Source: Undaria pinnatifida (taxonomy: Eukaryota; Sar; Phaeophyceae; Laminariales; Alariaceae). Taken from it: a DNA stretch of 64,000 nucleotides. A program made the position numbers and the translations under genes. Shown here one piece after another: positions 1 through 11,744 of this stretch. Numbering within the stretch: position 1 is the stretch's first letter; the number at the start of each line of letters is the position of its first letter. The notes under the pieces were generated by a model. It saw nothing but the letters and a program-made list of their open reading frames with translations. It did not search any database and was not told the DNA's origin. The stretch covers positions 9,801,904 through 9,865,903 of the forward strand of contig JABAKD010000017.1 of NCBI GenBank assembly GCA_012845835.1, in the 5' to 3' direction.

Positions 1-865
1 CTGCCGAGTCAAAAGACGACGAAGCATCGGCGATTGCGGCCGCAACACGTTCTGCGCGCTGGTTCGTGCTGGGACCCGCATCGGTGGAGGTAGCAACATT
101 AACAGCAGCTGCAACCGCAGACAGCTGGTTGGCTCCTCTGGCGGTCGCCATTCTTGCTGCTGTAATTGCAGCGCAGGAACGACGGCCAGGGCCTTCAACA
201 GCTCCGGTAGCCGCTCCTGCAGCATTGGCGGCTGCAATGGCGGCATCGTTCAATGTATCTCCGCGGATGGCAGCAATATCAGCACCTTCCACAGCACCGC
301 CGGTTGTAGCATTACCGGCGTCATCTACAGCAGGACCAGTTGCAGCATGAGCGGCACCATCCACAGAACCGGCGGCATTTATAAAAGCAGTATCCACTCC
401 ATCACCGGCGGCAGCATTAGAAGTATCGTCCGCCTCGGCGGGAGCCTTGCCAGACATATACGCCGCGTGTGCAGCAGCCGCGGCTGCTTCAACTGCAGGA
501 TAGTCGGAGGACTCCCTGCGTACGGCCTTCGCGACGTCCTCGGCAACATCAGCGGGAAGCTTGCCTTGTTCGCTTGAAAACGTATCAAAAGCTGCCTGAT
601 ACGTCTTTTGAACCGTCTTGAACTCCCAGCCATCGGCAGCAGCGGCAACTCCCGCCGCAACCGCGGTAGAAACGGCACCTGTGGCTCCTGCCTGAGCAGC
701 AGCATTGGCCGCACGAGCTGGAGCTTCGTCGGGGTTTGCCGCGTGAACAGCCACAGCAGCATCGATGGCGATAGGATCGATGTCAACGTCAGCCGAGCGG
801 TATTGATTTACAGCAGCCGCCGCAGCAGTAGCCATCTTTGGGACGGACTTGGTTAGGTAGACCAT
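1..865 (-). CDS. Alanine-rich hypothetical protein (5' part; continues beyond left edge)
   Basis: The minus strand is open for 288 codons from the ATG at 863-865 to the first base of the window, with no stop, so the C-terminus is missing. The start context is strong (CAACAATGG: A at -3, G at +4). More than a third of the residues are Ala, with Asp, Gly, Thr and Val. The N-terminus (MVYLTKSVPKMATAAAAAV) is not a clear signal peptide. Residues of about 80-125 form a less biased stretch, including WEFKTVQKTYQAAFDTF and KLPADVAEDVAKAVRRE. All four Ala codons are mixed, so this is not a plain triplet repeat. GCN-rich DNA also opens the other frames here; those carry biased Leu/Arg or Ser peptides and look like shadows. 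I do not recognise the family. It could be a cell-wall, structural or helical-repeat protein, but that is speculation. Confidence 0.6.
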   Translation of the reverse strand, partial: MVYLTKSVPKMATAAAAAVNQYRSADVDIDPIAIDAAVAVHAANPDEAPARAANAAAQAGATGAVSTAVAAGVAAAADGWEFKTVQKTYQAAFDTFSSEQGKLPADVAEDVAKAVRRESSDYPAVEAAAAAAHAAYMSGKAPAEADDTSNAAAGDGVDTAFINAAGSVDGAAHAATGPAVDDAGNATTGGAVEGADIAAIRGDTLNDAAIAAANAAGAATGAVEGPGRRSCAAITAARMATARGANQLSAVAAAVNVATSTDAGPSTNQRAERVAAAIADASSSFDSA

Positions 866-2255
866 TGTTGACTTCTGTCTCACAGATACAGTTATAGAAC
901 CTGTTTCAAACGGACAACAGCCGTAATTTCGCGGGTAAGAAGGGAATACATATCAGAACGGGGCTGGATTTGTTGGCGGTATGACAGCGCACGTGGGCGT
1001 TCCGTTGCTTGCCGTGAGCTATACATGTCTGCAAGACGACGTGCAAGATCTCTTGTTTTGGGTGTCGCACAGTGCAAACGACATCAAAATTATGTCCCTT
1101 CTCCGATATGCCCCTAACCTTTAGGGTTGTTATCGGCACATCATGGCCATACCCACATTGATTGGTAGTTGTTGGGGTTGGGACCAGGGTTGGATGCGAC
1201 ATCAAATCACTATGCTTGTCAATAAGGAGACGGGTCCGGTATGCTAGCTATCACCGTGTCACGTGTCTACGATAATTCCCATCCAGTACACAAGTGTTAA
1301 CCGAAACCGCGCAAGGCATGCAGGACATCAACCACCTCAACATGCTTTAGTGTCACGCCTGTGGGCCTGAAAGGGGCATGTAGACTTCATGGGGGCGCAG
1401 CAACCAAAGATTTACTATTAATAGGGTACTATATTAGCCATTATTGCCATGTCACTGAAAGAGCGAGAGTTGAAGTTAGCAAAATTTGACGAAACAACAA
1501 GGAAAATGGGGAATCCTGCACCCCGTTCACAGCAAACGTTAAAGCGTGCTTTCACTCGAAGGGGGAACAGGGGCAACACCCGTGACGACCGCTCACGTCC
1601 GAAAACTTGCTGCGTGTGATCCGCATATTCCGTCGTTGAGCGGCAAATCAAACGAAACTGAAAACTCTATGAATCATTCCATACTACTGAAAATGTCAAC
1701 GCGTGACGAGATCCTGTGGAATCACAACCCTGTCTGTAATACAGTAGAGTAGATTCGGGTACATTGCGAGGAAGAACGAAGAAATAGAATCACCACGATG
1801 ATGTTGATGGGAGGACTTAGGGTTAGGACTTTCCGTTTTTGTTTTCCACGCTGAGTATGTGGGTATACTGCAATCGGACTATGCTTTTGTGTTTTGCAAC
1901 ACCAAAGCCTCAGAGCGGAACGCTACCCCGTCAGTCAGCGATGTTTTGTGGTGCTCCGCACATCCCCTCACCACGTCAGCGTGCCACCATGCTACGATGC
2001 CAGTACGCCGCAATTCAGCAATACCAGCTGCAAAAGCCACGGCCGTTTGAGTAGAATGACGGCACATCATCGCCACCGTGTGGACGGCGCGTGATTATTC
2101 CGTTCTGAGAGACGAGTTTCTACCATGCTGGCGCATACGAAGTTGGGTATTTGACGCCTACGTGCCGTATGTATGGCCTTCAGCAAGAGTCAACAATAAC
2201 GTTGGGAAAGACGGAGCTAAGAAATCCAACAAGAGTTACAAATCCTGAGAATACA
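866..2255. other. Intergenic sequence, no supported gene
   Basis: About 1.4 kb upstream of the Ala-rich gene. Only short overlapping open frames of up to about 100 codons occur on both strands, with no recognisable motif. The first 100 bases should hold the promoter of the minus-strand gene, but no clear TATA box was seen. Confidence 0.5.
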
Positions 2256-2257
2256 CC

Positions 2258-2430
2258 CGGGAAAGAGGAAGGAAAGAGGAAGGAAAGAGGAAGGAAAGAG
2301 GAAGGAAATAGTAAGGAAAGAGAAAGGAAAGACTAAGGAAAGAGGAAGGAAAGACTAAGGAAGAAAATAATGAGGAAATAGCATGGAAAAAGTAAGGAAG
2401 GAAATAATAAGGAAGGAAGGAAGGTGGTCG
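2258..2430. repeat. Purine-rich AAGGAAAG microsatellite-like tract
   Basis: The plus strand is almost pure A/G, built of degenerate GGAAAGAGGAA and GGAAAGACTAA units. Apparent Lys/Glu/Arg or Phe/Leu/Ser frames here come only from the low complexity. Confidence 0.85.
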
Positions 2431-2594
2431 ATAGAGGTACGGGGGGGGTTGAAGCCTAGCGTTCCTCTGCATGTCTATACACACCTAATAATTTTGCTGG
2501 AGTGCATTTATTTGTAGGTGAGAGTGTACGTGCAGGGGGGGTGTACTCGATATCCATGCATGGGCGTCGTAGTATGACCATTTTGGTGGTACTA

Positions 2595-2830
2595 TTAGAC
2601 CCTTGCATCCCTGCTATGCCGCGACGGAGCATGTCGAATTTTCACCCATCAGGCAGACATCGCTTGCACCAAGCGCGAAGCGCCGTGAGGTGCTCGGCGT
2701 GTCACGTGAAGGGTGAGCTCCATCCTACTAAGAACCATTTGTGAGGCGGACTTGCATATAATATATGGATGACAGCTTCAGTGAGTTAAAATATAATTTC
2801 AGGTATGACCACTTCTAGAGACAGCAATGG
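2595..2830 (+). repeat. Dispersed repeat family, copy 1
   Basis: Diverged copies lie at about 18700-18960 and 25385-25470 in the same orientation. Shared blocks include GCATCCC...GGAGCATGTCGA followed by CAGGCAGACAT (with 25385), and GAAGC(G/A)CCGTG ... TTGTGAGG(C/T)GG(A/G)CTT, then GACAGCAATG (with 18700). No conserved frame is evident. Confidence 0.5.
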
Positions 2831-2841
2831 GAGTACAATGT

Positions 2842-2959
2842 AACTGCCCTACTGCCCTCCCGCCCTACTGCCCTACTGCTCTCGTCGGTGCCTTACCATA
2901 AACACTACCATAAACACTACCATAAGCACTACCGTAAACACTACCATAAACACTACCAT
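2842..2959. repeat. Two short minisatellites (9-bp ACTGCCCT-type and 12-bp AAACACTACCAT)
   Basis: 2842-2882 holds about four ACTGCCCT/CCGCCCT units. 2894-2959 holds five to six copies of the 12-mer AAACACTACCAT, two of them with a point variant. Confidence 0.85.
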
Positions 2960-3957
2960 GGTACCATGTACGCGGTACGACCATTCCTCTTGGGCGGGGT
3001 AAAAAATATCCACACCGCACACATAAACACATGATCTAACTCGACCCCCGATTGTGATCGATCGATCGGTACCCCGGTGGTCTAGCTAATGTAGTGAGCG
3101 GGATGTTTAACAGAGTGTCGTTGCCAACCGACGCCAACCTAACCTATACCTGGTACACAATATAGGCAAAGGGGGGGTATTGCGCGAGACTCAGACTCGA
3201 CTGAAAGTAGCACACTCTCATATACCGGTGTAACATACATGTTGATTTCGAGGTGTGAGTGTCTTAAACATTGGTCTCACCACTAAAGCTCTGGAGGTAT
3301 ACCTTCAGTAAGTCACGGTTGGCTGTCGACCCTCAATCACAGTTGCATCTGCTGCTATTAATAGGTAGAAGTCCAGAGCTATTTAATATTTCGATTTTTT
3401 CGCATACATGTCTTCCACATAAATATCGTGAACGAGTCATGAGTAACGAAACAATCACGAGAAGTCCAAGTGCGAGGCCAGAGACAGAAAGCGACGCATG
3501 CCAGGTTTGAATTCAATACGAGAGAATGAGCATTTACGATTTCACCTCGCCAAGTAATGGGACATCGATAAAGCTTTGAAGACAGTTGCACGACCGAGTT
3601 CTACCGACGGCCGATCGAGACGCGTCTATACGACGCTATACCTGGTATGATCGGTCAACCAACGCGAACAAGTTGATAACAGATACCAATATTACTACAG
3701 TCATAATACAAATGCCACGCGGAGCGGGTACCTAGCACCATCTATTGGATCTTCAATCCTCTTGTCTGATATAGAACGTGGCAGGACCCGATTCGCACGA
3801 AGAGGCCTCCACTGGGACCACGAGGAACAGGTACTGGCTACGTAGGCCGTATGCCCTGCTTAGAGCGAAGGTCGACAGTCTAGAAGCACATCTGGTGGAG
3901 ATCCTGATGCAGAAGTAACTGGTTGTATTCTCCCATACAGAAGTAGGTGGTTGTACT
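2960..3957. other. Non-repetitive sequence, no supported gene
   Basis: No open frame above about 80 codons and no recognisable motif. It contains two TACCTGGTA motifs (3147 and 3639) of the interspersed 9-mer discussed in the findings. Confidence 0.45.
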
Positions 3958-3983
3958 AGGTGGGTAAGTGGGTGATCGTTAGG

Positions 3984-4068
3984 TGGTGGGTTGGTTCGTC
4001 GGCGGATGGGTGGGTGGGCGCTTGGGTGGGTGGGTGGGTGGGTGGGTGGGTGGGTGGGTGGGTGGGTG
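3984..4068. repeat. (GGGT)n tetranucleotide microsatellite
   Basis: A nearly perfect GGGT run at 4022-4068 is preceded by an imperfect stretch. The G-rich strand has many GGG runs separated by one base and could form quadruplex DNA. Confidence 0.9.
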
Positions 4069-4099
4069 ATCTGTAGGTGACACCTCGAGTTGCTGTGCA

Positions 4100-5260
4100 A
4101 CACACCTCGAACAATAGGTTTCAGGTCAATAAGAATCGTTAGGATCCTATTCCAATAGGAGACCTATTGTTGCCCGCGATAAGTATCGATCGGTACTTTT
4201 CGTAGCATATTGGGGCCGACAATGGGTATCGATTGACATGTTCAATGATCTACTGTTTGGCCAATAGCCTATTGCACCTGTTTACCTGAACATATTGATG
4301 AAACAAGTAGGCATCGATAGACATTTCAGAACGGTACTGTTTGGGCAATAGGATTTTTGCGCTGAGAGACGGAACCTATGGGTTTATCCGATAGGTATCG
4401 TTATACCTTTCACCAAAGCGATTATTTTGGAAAATAGATATATATGTCTAGACTAGACCTTCAACAATTCTATTGTTTCGGACAACAGGTATATTGACAA
4501 ACCTTTCACCATTCTATTGTTTCCGATGATAGGTATCGGTACGCAGACCTTTCGCCATCTTATTGTTTCACTGCTGGCTAGCAAACGCGCTCGAAGACAG
4601 CCCGCCTATTGGTAGACACAATCAACTCTAGTTCGACATTCATCATCCACGCCGCACGCCCCTCCAACCATGATGAGGAGAATCTTCGAAAACGGCAATG
4701 TCTGTCCTTGTTGAAGCTCGAGGTGGACGGTCTCAACAAGGCGGTAATTACTGTATGCGTGTTCGATGCGAAGCCCAAGCCTGGAGTGTTTTAGAGCGAC
4801 TTGTTTGTGTGCCGCTCGGTTACTTCTTCTACCCTGGATAATACCCTGTCGAATAGGCTATTGGGCCAACAGTTATGAGAATCGATACCCATCACGGGGC
4901 ACAATAGCTCGGTTTCGGGGTCTATCGATAGGAATGATAAGCAACAAGAGGGTGAGGGCAGTGGGCACAGTAGCCAATTGTGCGACCGATATGCTTGCGC
5001 AGGTGTATATCGATAGGTATCTTGGGCACCAACATAAGTTGAAAATGACTCCCAACAGTCTGTCGTTCGAACAATACTTTTTTATCGCCACCAATTAATA
5101 CCTACCAGGTATTGGTTAAAGCAATAGATGTGCGATGATGTCGATCGATACCTATTGCTCAATCTACTAGGTTCGCAAGGGTATCGATCGATGCTTATTG
5201 CCCAACTTAATAGGTTCTTAAGGATATCGATCAATACCTACTACTGACAATGTAATAGAA
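4100..5260. repeat. Degenerate repeats with ATCGATCGATA and CTATTGTTT motifs
   Basis: Motifs of the type AATAGGTATCGATCGAC recur at about 4179, 4221, 4306, 4390, 4482 and 4533, and again between 4880 and 5240, with irregular spacing of 45-90 bp. They alternate with CCTTTCACCATTCTATTGTTT-like blocks. The same family reappears at 12905-13220. Two short open frames around 4578-4794 lie in a gap between copies and have no recognisable content. Confidence 0.6.
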
Positions 5261-5264
5261 ATAT

Positions 5265-5350
5265 TTGCGTATCACACCCAGCTTGCAGAGGTAAGTTTTG
5301 ACAAAATCTTCGATCTCAAAGGTGGAGTGTATTGTTACTTTTATATTATA
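5265..5350 (-). repeat. Fragment of G-run repeat family (start module)
   Basis: Minus-oriented remnant of the AATACACTCCAGCTGTGAG...GTTTTGTCGAAACTCATCTT module found complete at 20622. It faces the plus-oriented copy beginning at 5765, so the two form an inverted pair around about 420 bp of unrelated DNA. That DNA holds no supported gene. Confidence 0.6.
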
Positions 5351-5764
5351 TTTGCACGGGTTTCGATCGATACCTGGTGCTTGTAAATGTATACCCGCGC
5401 ACTGCTTTTTAGGACATACCTATGCGTACCGTATACCCCAGGCTATTGTTTGAATGAACCCCTTTGATTATAGCAACGGTATGTACCTTGACCTCTATAC
5501 ATTATTTTTGTTTCAAAACAGCAGATTAACGATAGCACCTGGTGTTAAATAAAGCATTAGACTAATTGATCGACAGGCCTGTGAGGACTTCAATAGATAC
5601 GTATGAAATGGGAGCAGTATATAAAAGGAGAAGATGTATGTGGGGAAAGGAAATGGGGAAATGGTTCGCAGAAGATACCACTGCGTCATGGAAGGATTAT
5701 AAGACTTCGTAGATCCTTCCGCTTTATGGAAGGATATTCGATTTACATCGGAATGCAATCTACG

Positions 5765-6905
5765 CTATCTTATAAAAGTAAAAATACACCCCAGCTATGG
5801 GATCGAAGATTTCGTCGAAACTCATCTTTGCAAGCTGGGTGTGACATTCCGATCGCGCGTATTACTGGGTGTGTGTCCTCATTAAGGGTATAGGTCGGCG
5901 ACTCCCCTTGCAACTACTGTGTAGCTTGTACCAGGGTCAACAGGGTGATGTTAGTCAGTCTGTGCGCGTAAACTATAAAGGCCATTTCTGAGGGGGACAA
6001 AGGCGGACAGCTGTGGAAGGAATATCATCAGTGTATCAAGTGTATCCTGTAAGTCGTATAACCGGTGAGGGGAGGGCGGGGTATTTAGGGGCGCACGGCG
6101 GCATGGGTTTGAACAAGAGGGAGCGGGGGGGGGCGGGGGGCGGGACCGGCGGGGTAACTCAATCTGTGCGTGGAAACTATAACTCATTTAACGGGAAAAA
6201 TCTGGCGGTTGTGGAAGGAATGCATCAGTTTGTAATGTATATCCTGTAAGTCGTACAACCCGTGAGGAGGGGGCGGAGTGTTCGAAGGGGTGGGGGGGGG
6301 CTTGGGGGGTTTGGGGGGGAGGCGAGGATTTCCAACAGTGTTAGGTAGCATAGAATATACATATCTGTTAGCATAGATGTAGATCTGTTAGCATAGATGT
6401 AGATCTGTTAGCATAGATGTAGATCTGTTAGCATAGATGTATATCTGTTAGGGGCTCGCTATTCGCGTGGGGCTAGGTCTAGGCGTTGGTGCGGGTGGTG
6501 GGGGAAATAATTGGAGCTACGGCATGGATGGCTACAAAGATAATGAGGTGATATCAACTGCGTGGTACTGCTCAACTACGTAGTAGTGTTTATTGCGCTC
6601 TGGCAGATATCGATTTTAGGTGGGGCGTTTGAACAAGAGGGAGCGGGGGGAAAAGAGGGGGGGGGGGGGGATGAATTGGAGCTACGGTATGGATGGTTAG
6701 AAAGATAATGAGGCGATATCAGCTGCCTGGTAGTGTTTTATTACTGTTGCAGATTTTAATCTTAGGTGGGGCGTTTGAACAAGAAGGATCGGGGGAAAAA
6801 GAGAGGGGGCGGGGGACGGGCGGGACAACACAACATGTGCGCGGAAACTATCTATCTTTGAAGGGGACAAATCCGACGGTTGTAGCAATGATACATCAGT
6901 TTGTA
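5765..6905 (+). repeat. G-run repeat family, plus-oriented copy
   Basis: It begins with the start module (AATACACCCCAGCTATGGG..., 5780), then GGTCAACAGGGTGATGTTAG and GTGCGCG(T/G)AAACTATAAA. Modules separated by poly-G runs follow (6120, 6290, 6660). Later modules GGCTAGGTCTAGGCG and AAAGATAATGAGGTGATATC match those at 21420-21570 and the reverse complement of the 8545-11740 array. A 20-bp minisatellite (GTTAGCATAGATGTAGATCT) of about 4.5 copies is embedded at 6361-6450. Open frames here are G-run artefacts. Confidence 0.75.
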
Positions 6906-6944
6906 TGACCTGCAGCAGTGCCTGGTATTGCTTATTATTCTGGC

Positions 6945-7075
6945 AGATTTGATGTTGTTAATAATAATAGGTGTTATGTTAAGTAAGACTAAGTGTGATG
7001 TTATTAATAATAATAATAGCTGTTATGTTAAGTAAGACTAAGTGTGCTATACAACACAATGTTTAGGTGTGGTAT
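6945..7075. repeat. Two-copy direct repeat of about 58 bp
   Basis: The unit contains TGTTATGTTAAGTAAGACTA with an AATAATAAT run and occurs twice in tandem before unrelated sequence. Confidence 0.8.
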
Positions 7076-7186
7076 ACAACGTGTTATAGCTTCGTGGTGT
7101 GTTGTTGTGCATGGATCGTAAGATAGAACACTTTTATCGATAGGTGCAACAATGTAGTAACCATGATATTACCGTGCCGATGTGGG

Positions 7187-8370
7187 ATTCTGACGTCGCT
7201 AGTTATCATATAACAGAGATACCTATTATTATTGCAAAATAAAACAGGCGAGATGTTGTGGCCATTTAATGTCACCGCCATTGAGCACCTGGGGGAGACG
7301 AGCGTGTCGTCATTGTCTTGAAAGGAACGATAGATGAACCCGCGCTCAGTTACGTTGCTTCTTTAGGCATACTTCGTTTGGCAGAGGTTGGGAGGCGATC
7401 ATGCAGACGGTATGTACGAACAAGCCAACGTAATAGGTTGGTAGTGTGGTCTACCGCAATTTTAACAAGTCTGCGTGTGTTATTATTAGCTAATGTAAGA
7501 TTATACGCCCATGATTTTTCCACCCATGTCGTCGAGATGTTGTGGTCAGGACTGTAGATGTCGCGTCCACGTCCGGTGATCATGTTAGTGGTGCTCACAA
7601 AAACATCCCCTAGCGTGTTGTGGATGATCGCTGCGTAGTGTTCCTTTCCTCTGTAATCAGTATATTTTCGGAGGGCAAAAATAATAGTCATACATACGTA
7701 CATAAATATCCAAGTAATCGATATTCTATACCAGGTACACCAACTTATGGGCACGTACTCAATACGTTTGCAGGGGCTTTATACCTACTGCTCATAGCAA
7801 TATATATATTGTATTTGTAGGACGTACCTCTGACTTAAAATTGACGACCGCAGAGCCCCACATCGACAAGGTAAAATCATAGGCGTGAAATCGTACATTT
7901 ATTTGAGACAAAAATAATTTGGAAAAGGAAGCACAGGCAGATGTGTTAAAATTGCGGTAAACAACCTTACCAACCCATTACGTAGGGTATTTCGTACACA
8001 CCGTCTGCATGATCGCCTCCCAACCTATGCCAAGCGAAGTATTACTAACGAGGTAACGTAATTGAGCGCGTGTATACCAAGTATGACTAACGAGGTAACG
8101 TAATTGAGCACATGTATACCAAGCGTTCCTTTAAAACTGACGATTCGCATCCCTCCCTCTAATGCTCAATGGCGGAGACAGTACATGGCCACATACATCA
8201 CCTCGCATGCTGTATTTGGCAATACGTATCTCTTTCGTATAATTGGCGATGTCCGAAAATAATGGTAACTGTATGATGATGGTGACAAACAGTGCATGAC
8301 CACATCACCTCGCCTGTTGTATTTGACAATACGTATCTCTTTCTTATAATTAGCGATGTCAGAAAATAAT
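7187..8370. mobile_element. Foldback (inverted-repeat) element
   Basis: The left arm (about 7187-7425) and the reverse complement of the right arm (about 7990-8265) align over about 240 bp. Matched blocks include GGTTGGGAGGCGATCATGCA (7387 side) and CGCCATTGAGCA. The loop is about 560 bp. The right arm carries two extra tandem duplications: ACTAACGAGGTAACGTAATT (8048 and 8088), and an outer block with AATACGTATCTCTTTC (8221 and 8329). A 134-codon minus-strand frame (7350-7754) spans arm and loop. It has a hydrophobic N-terminal segment (WIFMYVCMTIIFAL) but resembles nothing I know, and no transposase motif is visible. A non-autonomous foldback or MITE-like element is the simplest reading. Confidence 0.6.
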
Positions 8371-8544
8371 GGTACCTACAAATATTCTATGAAATATTCT
8401 AGCTTTCGATCGATGTATCATACAACAACAAATTATGAAGATTTAACACGTTATTTACTGCACTTAAACACTGGGTTGCATGCTGCATCTAACATCAAAC
8501 CTTCTAGAATAGTAAACATTACAAGCCAGATGATATAAAGGGAT

Positions 8545-11500
8545 GTCTTATTGCTTCAATCGTCAGGTTTGTCCCCTTTGAGGATTTATAGTTTCCGCGC
8601 ACATATTGAAATGTCCCGCCCCCCGCCCCCCCCCCCCTCCCCCCCCCCTCCACTGACCCCTCTTGTTCTTAAAAAAACCCCAACCCTCCCCCCCCGCCCC
8701 TCCGTCCCCCGATTCCCCCCCCCTTCCGCCTAGTTTGTCCAAACACCCCACTCACAATCAAAATCGGCCTGAGTAATAAACACCTATACGCAGTTGATAT
8801 CACGTCATTATCTTTCTGACCATCCATGACGTAGTTTACAATTATTTTCCCCCCAACCCCCCCCCCCCCCCCCCCTCCAACGCCCCCTCTTTTCCGACCA
8901 CCTGCTCGGTCGGCTAGACCTAGCACCACGCGTATAACAAGCTGCTACATATCTTTGATCCCACAGCGGAAGTGTATTTGAATATTATTTGTGACCCAAA
9001 CCTCCTAAAAAATCTCTCCCCCCCCCCCCCCCCCCCTCTTGCTCTCCCTTACTCAAAACGCCCCACCAAATATCGAAATGCGCCACATTAATAAACACTT
9101 AACGCGCAGGATATCACCTCCTTATCTTTCGAGAGCCATCCATGCCGCTGTGTCCCCCCCCCCCCCCCCCCCTCAAACGCCCCCTTCTTCCCCATCACCC
9201 GCACCATCGCCTAGACCTAGCACCACACGTATAACAAACCCCTCACCTAAAGCCCTTCCTCCCCCCCCCCCCCCTCCAACGCCCCCTCTTTTCCGACCAC
9301 CTGCACGATCGCCTAGACCTAGCACCACGCGTATAACAAGCTGCTACATATCTTTGATCTCACAGCCGAAGTGTATTTGAATATTATTTGTGACCTAAAC
9401 CTCCTAAAAAATCTCCCCCCCCCCCCCCCCCCCCTCTTGCTCTCCCTTACTCAAAACGCCCCACCAAATATCGAAATGCGCCACATTAATAAACACTTAA
9501 CGCGCAGGATATCACCTCATTATCTTTCGAGAGCCATCCATGCCGCTGTGTTCCCCCCCCCCCCCCCCGCCTCGAACGCCCCTTTCTTCCCCATCACCCG
9601 CACCATCGCCTAGACCTAGCACCACACGTATAACAAACCCCTCACCTGAAGCCCTTCCCCCCCCCATCCAACGCCCCCTCTTTTCCGACCACCTGCACGA
9701 TCGCCTAGACCTAGCACCACGCGTATAACAAGCTGCTACATATCTTTGATCTCACAGCCGAAGTGTATTTGAATATTATTTGTGACCTGAACCTCCTAAA
9801 AAATCTCCCCCCCCCCCCCCCCCCCCTCTTGCTCTCCCTTACTCAAAACGCCCCACCAAATATCGAAATGCGCCACATTAATAAACACTTAACGCGCAGG
9901 ATATCACCTCATTATCTTTCGAGAGCCATCCATGCCGCTGTGTTCCCCCCCCCCCCCCCCCGCCTCGAACGCCCCTTTCTTCCCCATCACCCGCACCATC
10001 GCCTAGACCTAGCACCACACGTATAACAAACCCCTCACCTGAAGCCCTTCCCCCCCCCCCCCCTCCAACGCCCCCTCTTTTCCGACCACCTGCTCGGTCG
10101 GCTAGACCTAGCACCACGCGTATAACAAGCTGCTACATATCTTTGATCCCACAGCGGAAGTGTATTTGAATATTATTTGTGACCCAAACCTCCTAAAAAA
10201 TCTCTCCCCCCCCCCCCCCCCCCCTCTTGCTCTCCCTTACTCAAAACGCCCCACCAAATATCGAAATGCGCCACATTAATAAACACTTAACGCGCAGGAT
10301 ATCACCTCCTTATCTTTCGAGAGCCATCCATGCCGCTGTGTCCCCCCCCCCCCCCCCCCTCAAACGCCCCCTTCTTCCCCATCACCCGCACCATCACCTA
10401 GACCTAGCACCACACGTATAACAAACCCCTCACCTAAAGCCCTTCCTCCCCCCCCCCCCCCTCCAACGCCCCCTCTTTTCCGACCACCTGCACGATCGCC
10501 TAGACCTAGCACCACGCGTATAACAAGCTGCTACATATCTTTGATCTCACAGCCGAAGTGTATTTGAATATTATTTGTGACCTAAACCTCCTAAAAAATC
10601 TCCCCCCCCCCCCCCCCCCCCCTCTTGCTCTCCCTTACTCAAAACGCCCCACCAAATATCGAAATGCGCCACATTAATAAACACTTAACGCGCAGGATAT
10701 CACCTCATTATCTTTCGAGAGCCATCCATGCCGCTGTGTTCCCCCCCCCCCCCCCCGCCTCGAACGCCCCTTTCTTCCCCATCACCCGCACCATCGCCTA
10801 GACCTAGCACCACACGTATAACAAACCCCTCACCTGAAGCCCTTCCCCCCCCCCTCCAACGCCCCCTCTTTTCCGACCACCTGCTCGATCGGCTAGACCT
10901 AGCACCACGCGTATAACAAGCTGCTACATATCTTTGATCTCACAGCCGAAGTGTATTTGAATATTATTTGTGACCTAAACATCCTAAAAAATCCCCCCCC
11001 CCCCCCCCCCCCGCCCCTCTTGCTCTCCCTTACTAAAACGCCCCACCAAATATCGAAATCAGCCACATTAATAAACACTTCACGCACAGGATATCACCTC
11101 ATTATCTTTCGAGAGCCATCCATGCCGCTGTGTTCCCCCCCCCCCTCCCCGCCTCGAACGCCCCCTTCTTCCCCATCACCCGCACCATCGCCTAGACCTA
11201 GCACCACACGTATAACAAACCCCTCACCTAAAGCCCTTCCTCCCCCCCCCCCCCCTCCAACGCCCCCTCTTTTCCGACAACCTGCACGATCGCCTAGACC
11301 TAGCACAACGCGTATAACAAGCTGCTACATATCTTTGATCTCACAGCCGAAGTGTATTTGAATATTATTTGTGACCTAAACCTCATGAAAATTCTTCCCC
11401 CCCCCCCCCCCCCCCCCCCTGCTCCCCCTTACTCAAACGCCCCACCAAATATCGAAATCCGCCACATTAATAAACACTTCACGCACAGGATATCACCTCA

Positions 11501-11740
11501 TTATCTTTCGAGAGCCATCCATGCCGCTGTGTCCCCCCCCCCACCCCCCCGCCTCGAACGCCCCCTTCTTCCCCATCACCCGCACCATCGCCTATACCTA
11601 GCACCACACGTATAACAAACCCCTCACCTAAAGCCCTTCCTCCCCCCCCCCCCCCCCCGCCCCCCCCCCCGCCCCCACACCCCCCACCTCCCCCCCAACC
11701 CATCCCAACCCCACCCCCTCGAACACTCCACCCTCTCTTT
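8545..11740 (-). repeat. Tandem C-rich array, about 395-bp monomers, with a three-monomer higher-order unit
   Basis: The landmark GTGTATTTGAATATTATTTG recurs near 8972, 9371, 9763, 10159, 10556, 10951 and 11352, a spacing of 392-401 bp. Each monomer has three poly-C runs of about 8-20 nt. These separate a block with CCACCAAATATCGAAAT...GGATATCACCTC from two copies of a CCTAGACCTAGCACCAC block. Shared variants (GACCCAAACC at 8992 and 10180; TGCTCGGTCGGCTAG at 8901 and 10087) show a 1,187-bp repeat of three monomers. The family is the reverse complement of the 3' modules at 21290-21760. The many Pro-rich frames are poly-C artefacts. Confidence 0.9.
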
Positions 11741-11744
11741 ACTC

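Noticed and set aside
7350-7754. 134-codon minus-strand frame as a transposase
   Set aside because: No DDE, HUH or other catalytic pattern could be seen, and it crosses the arm of the foldback element.
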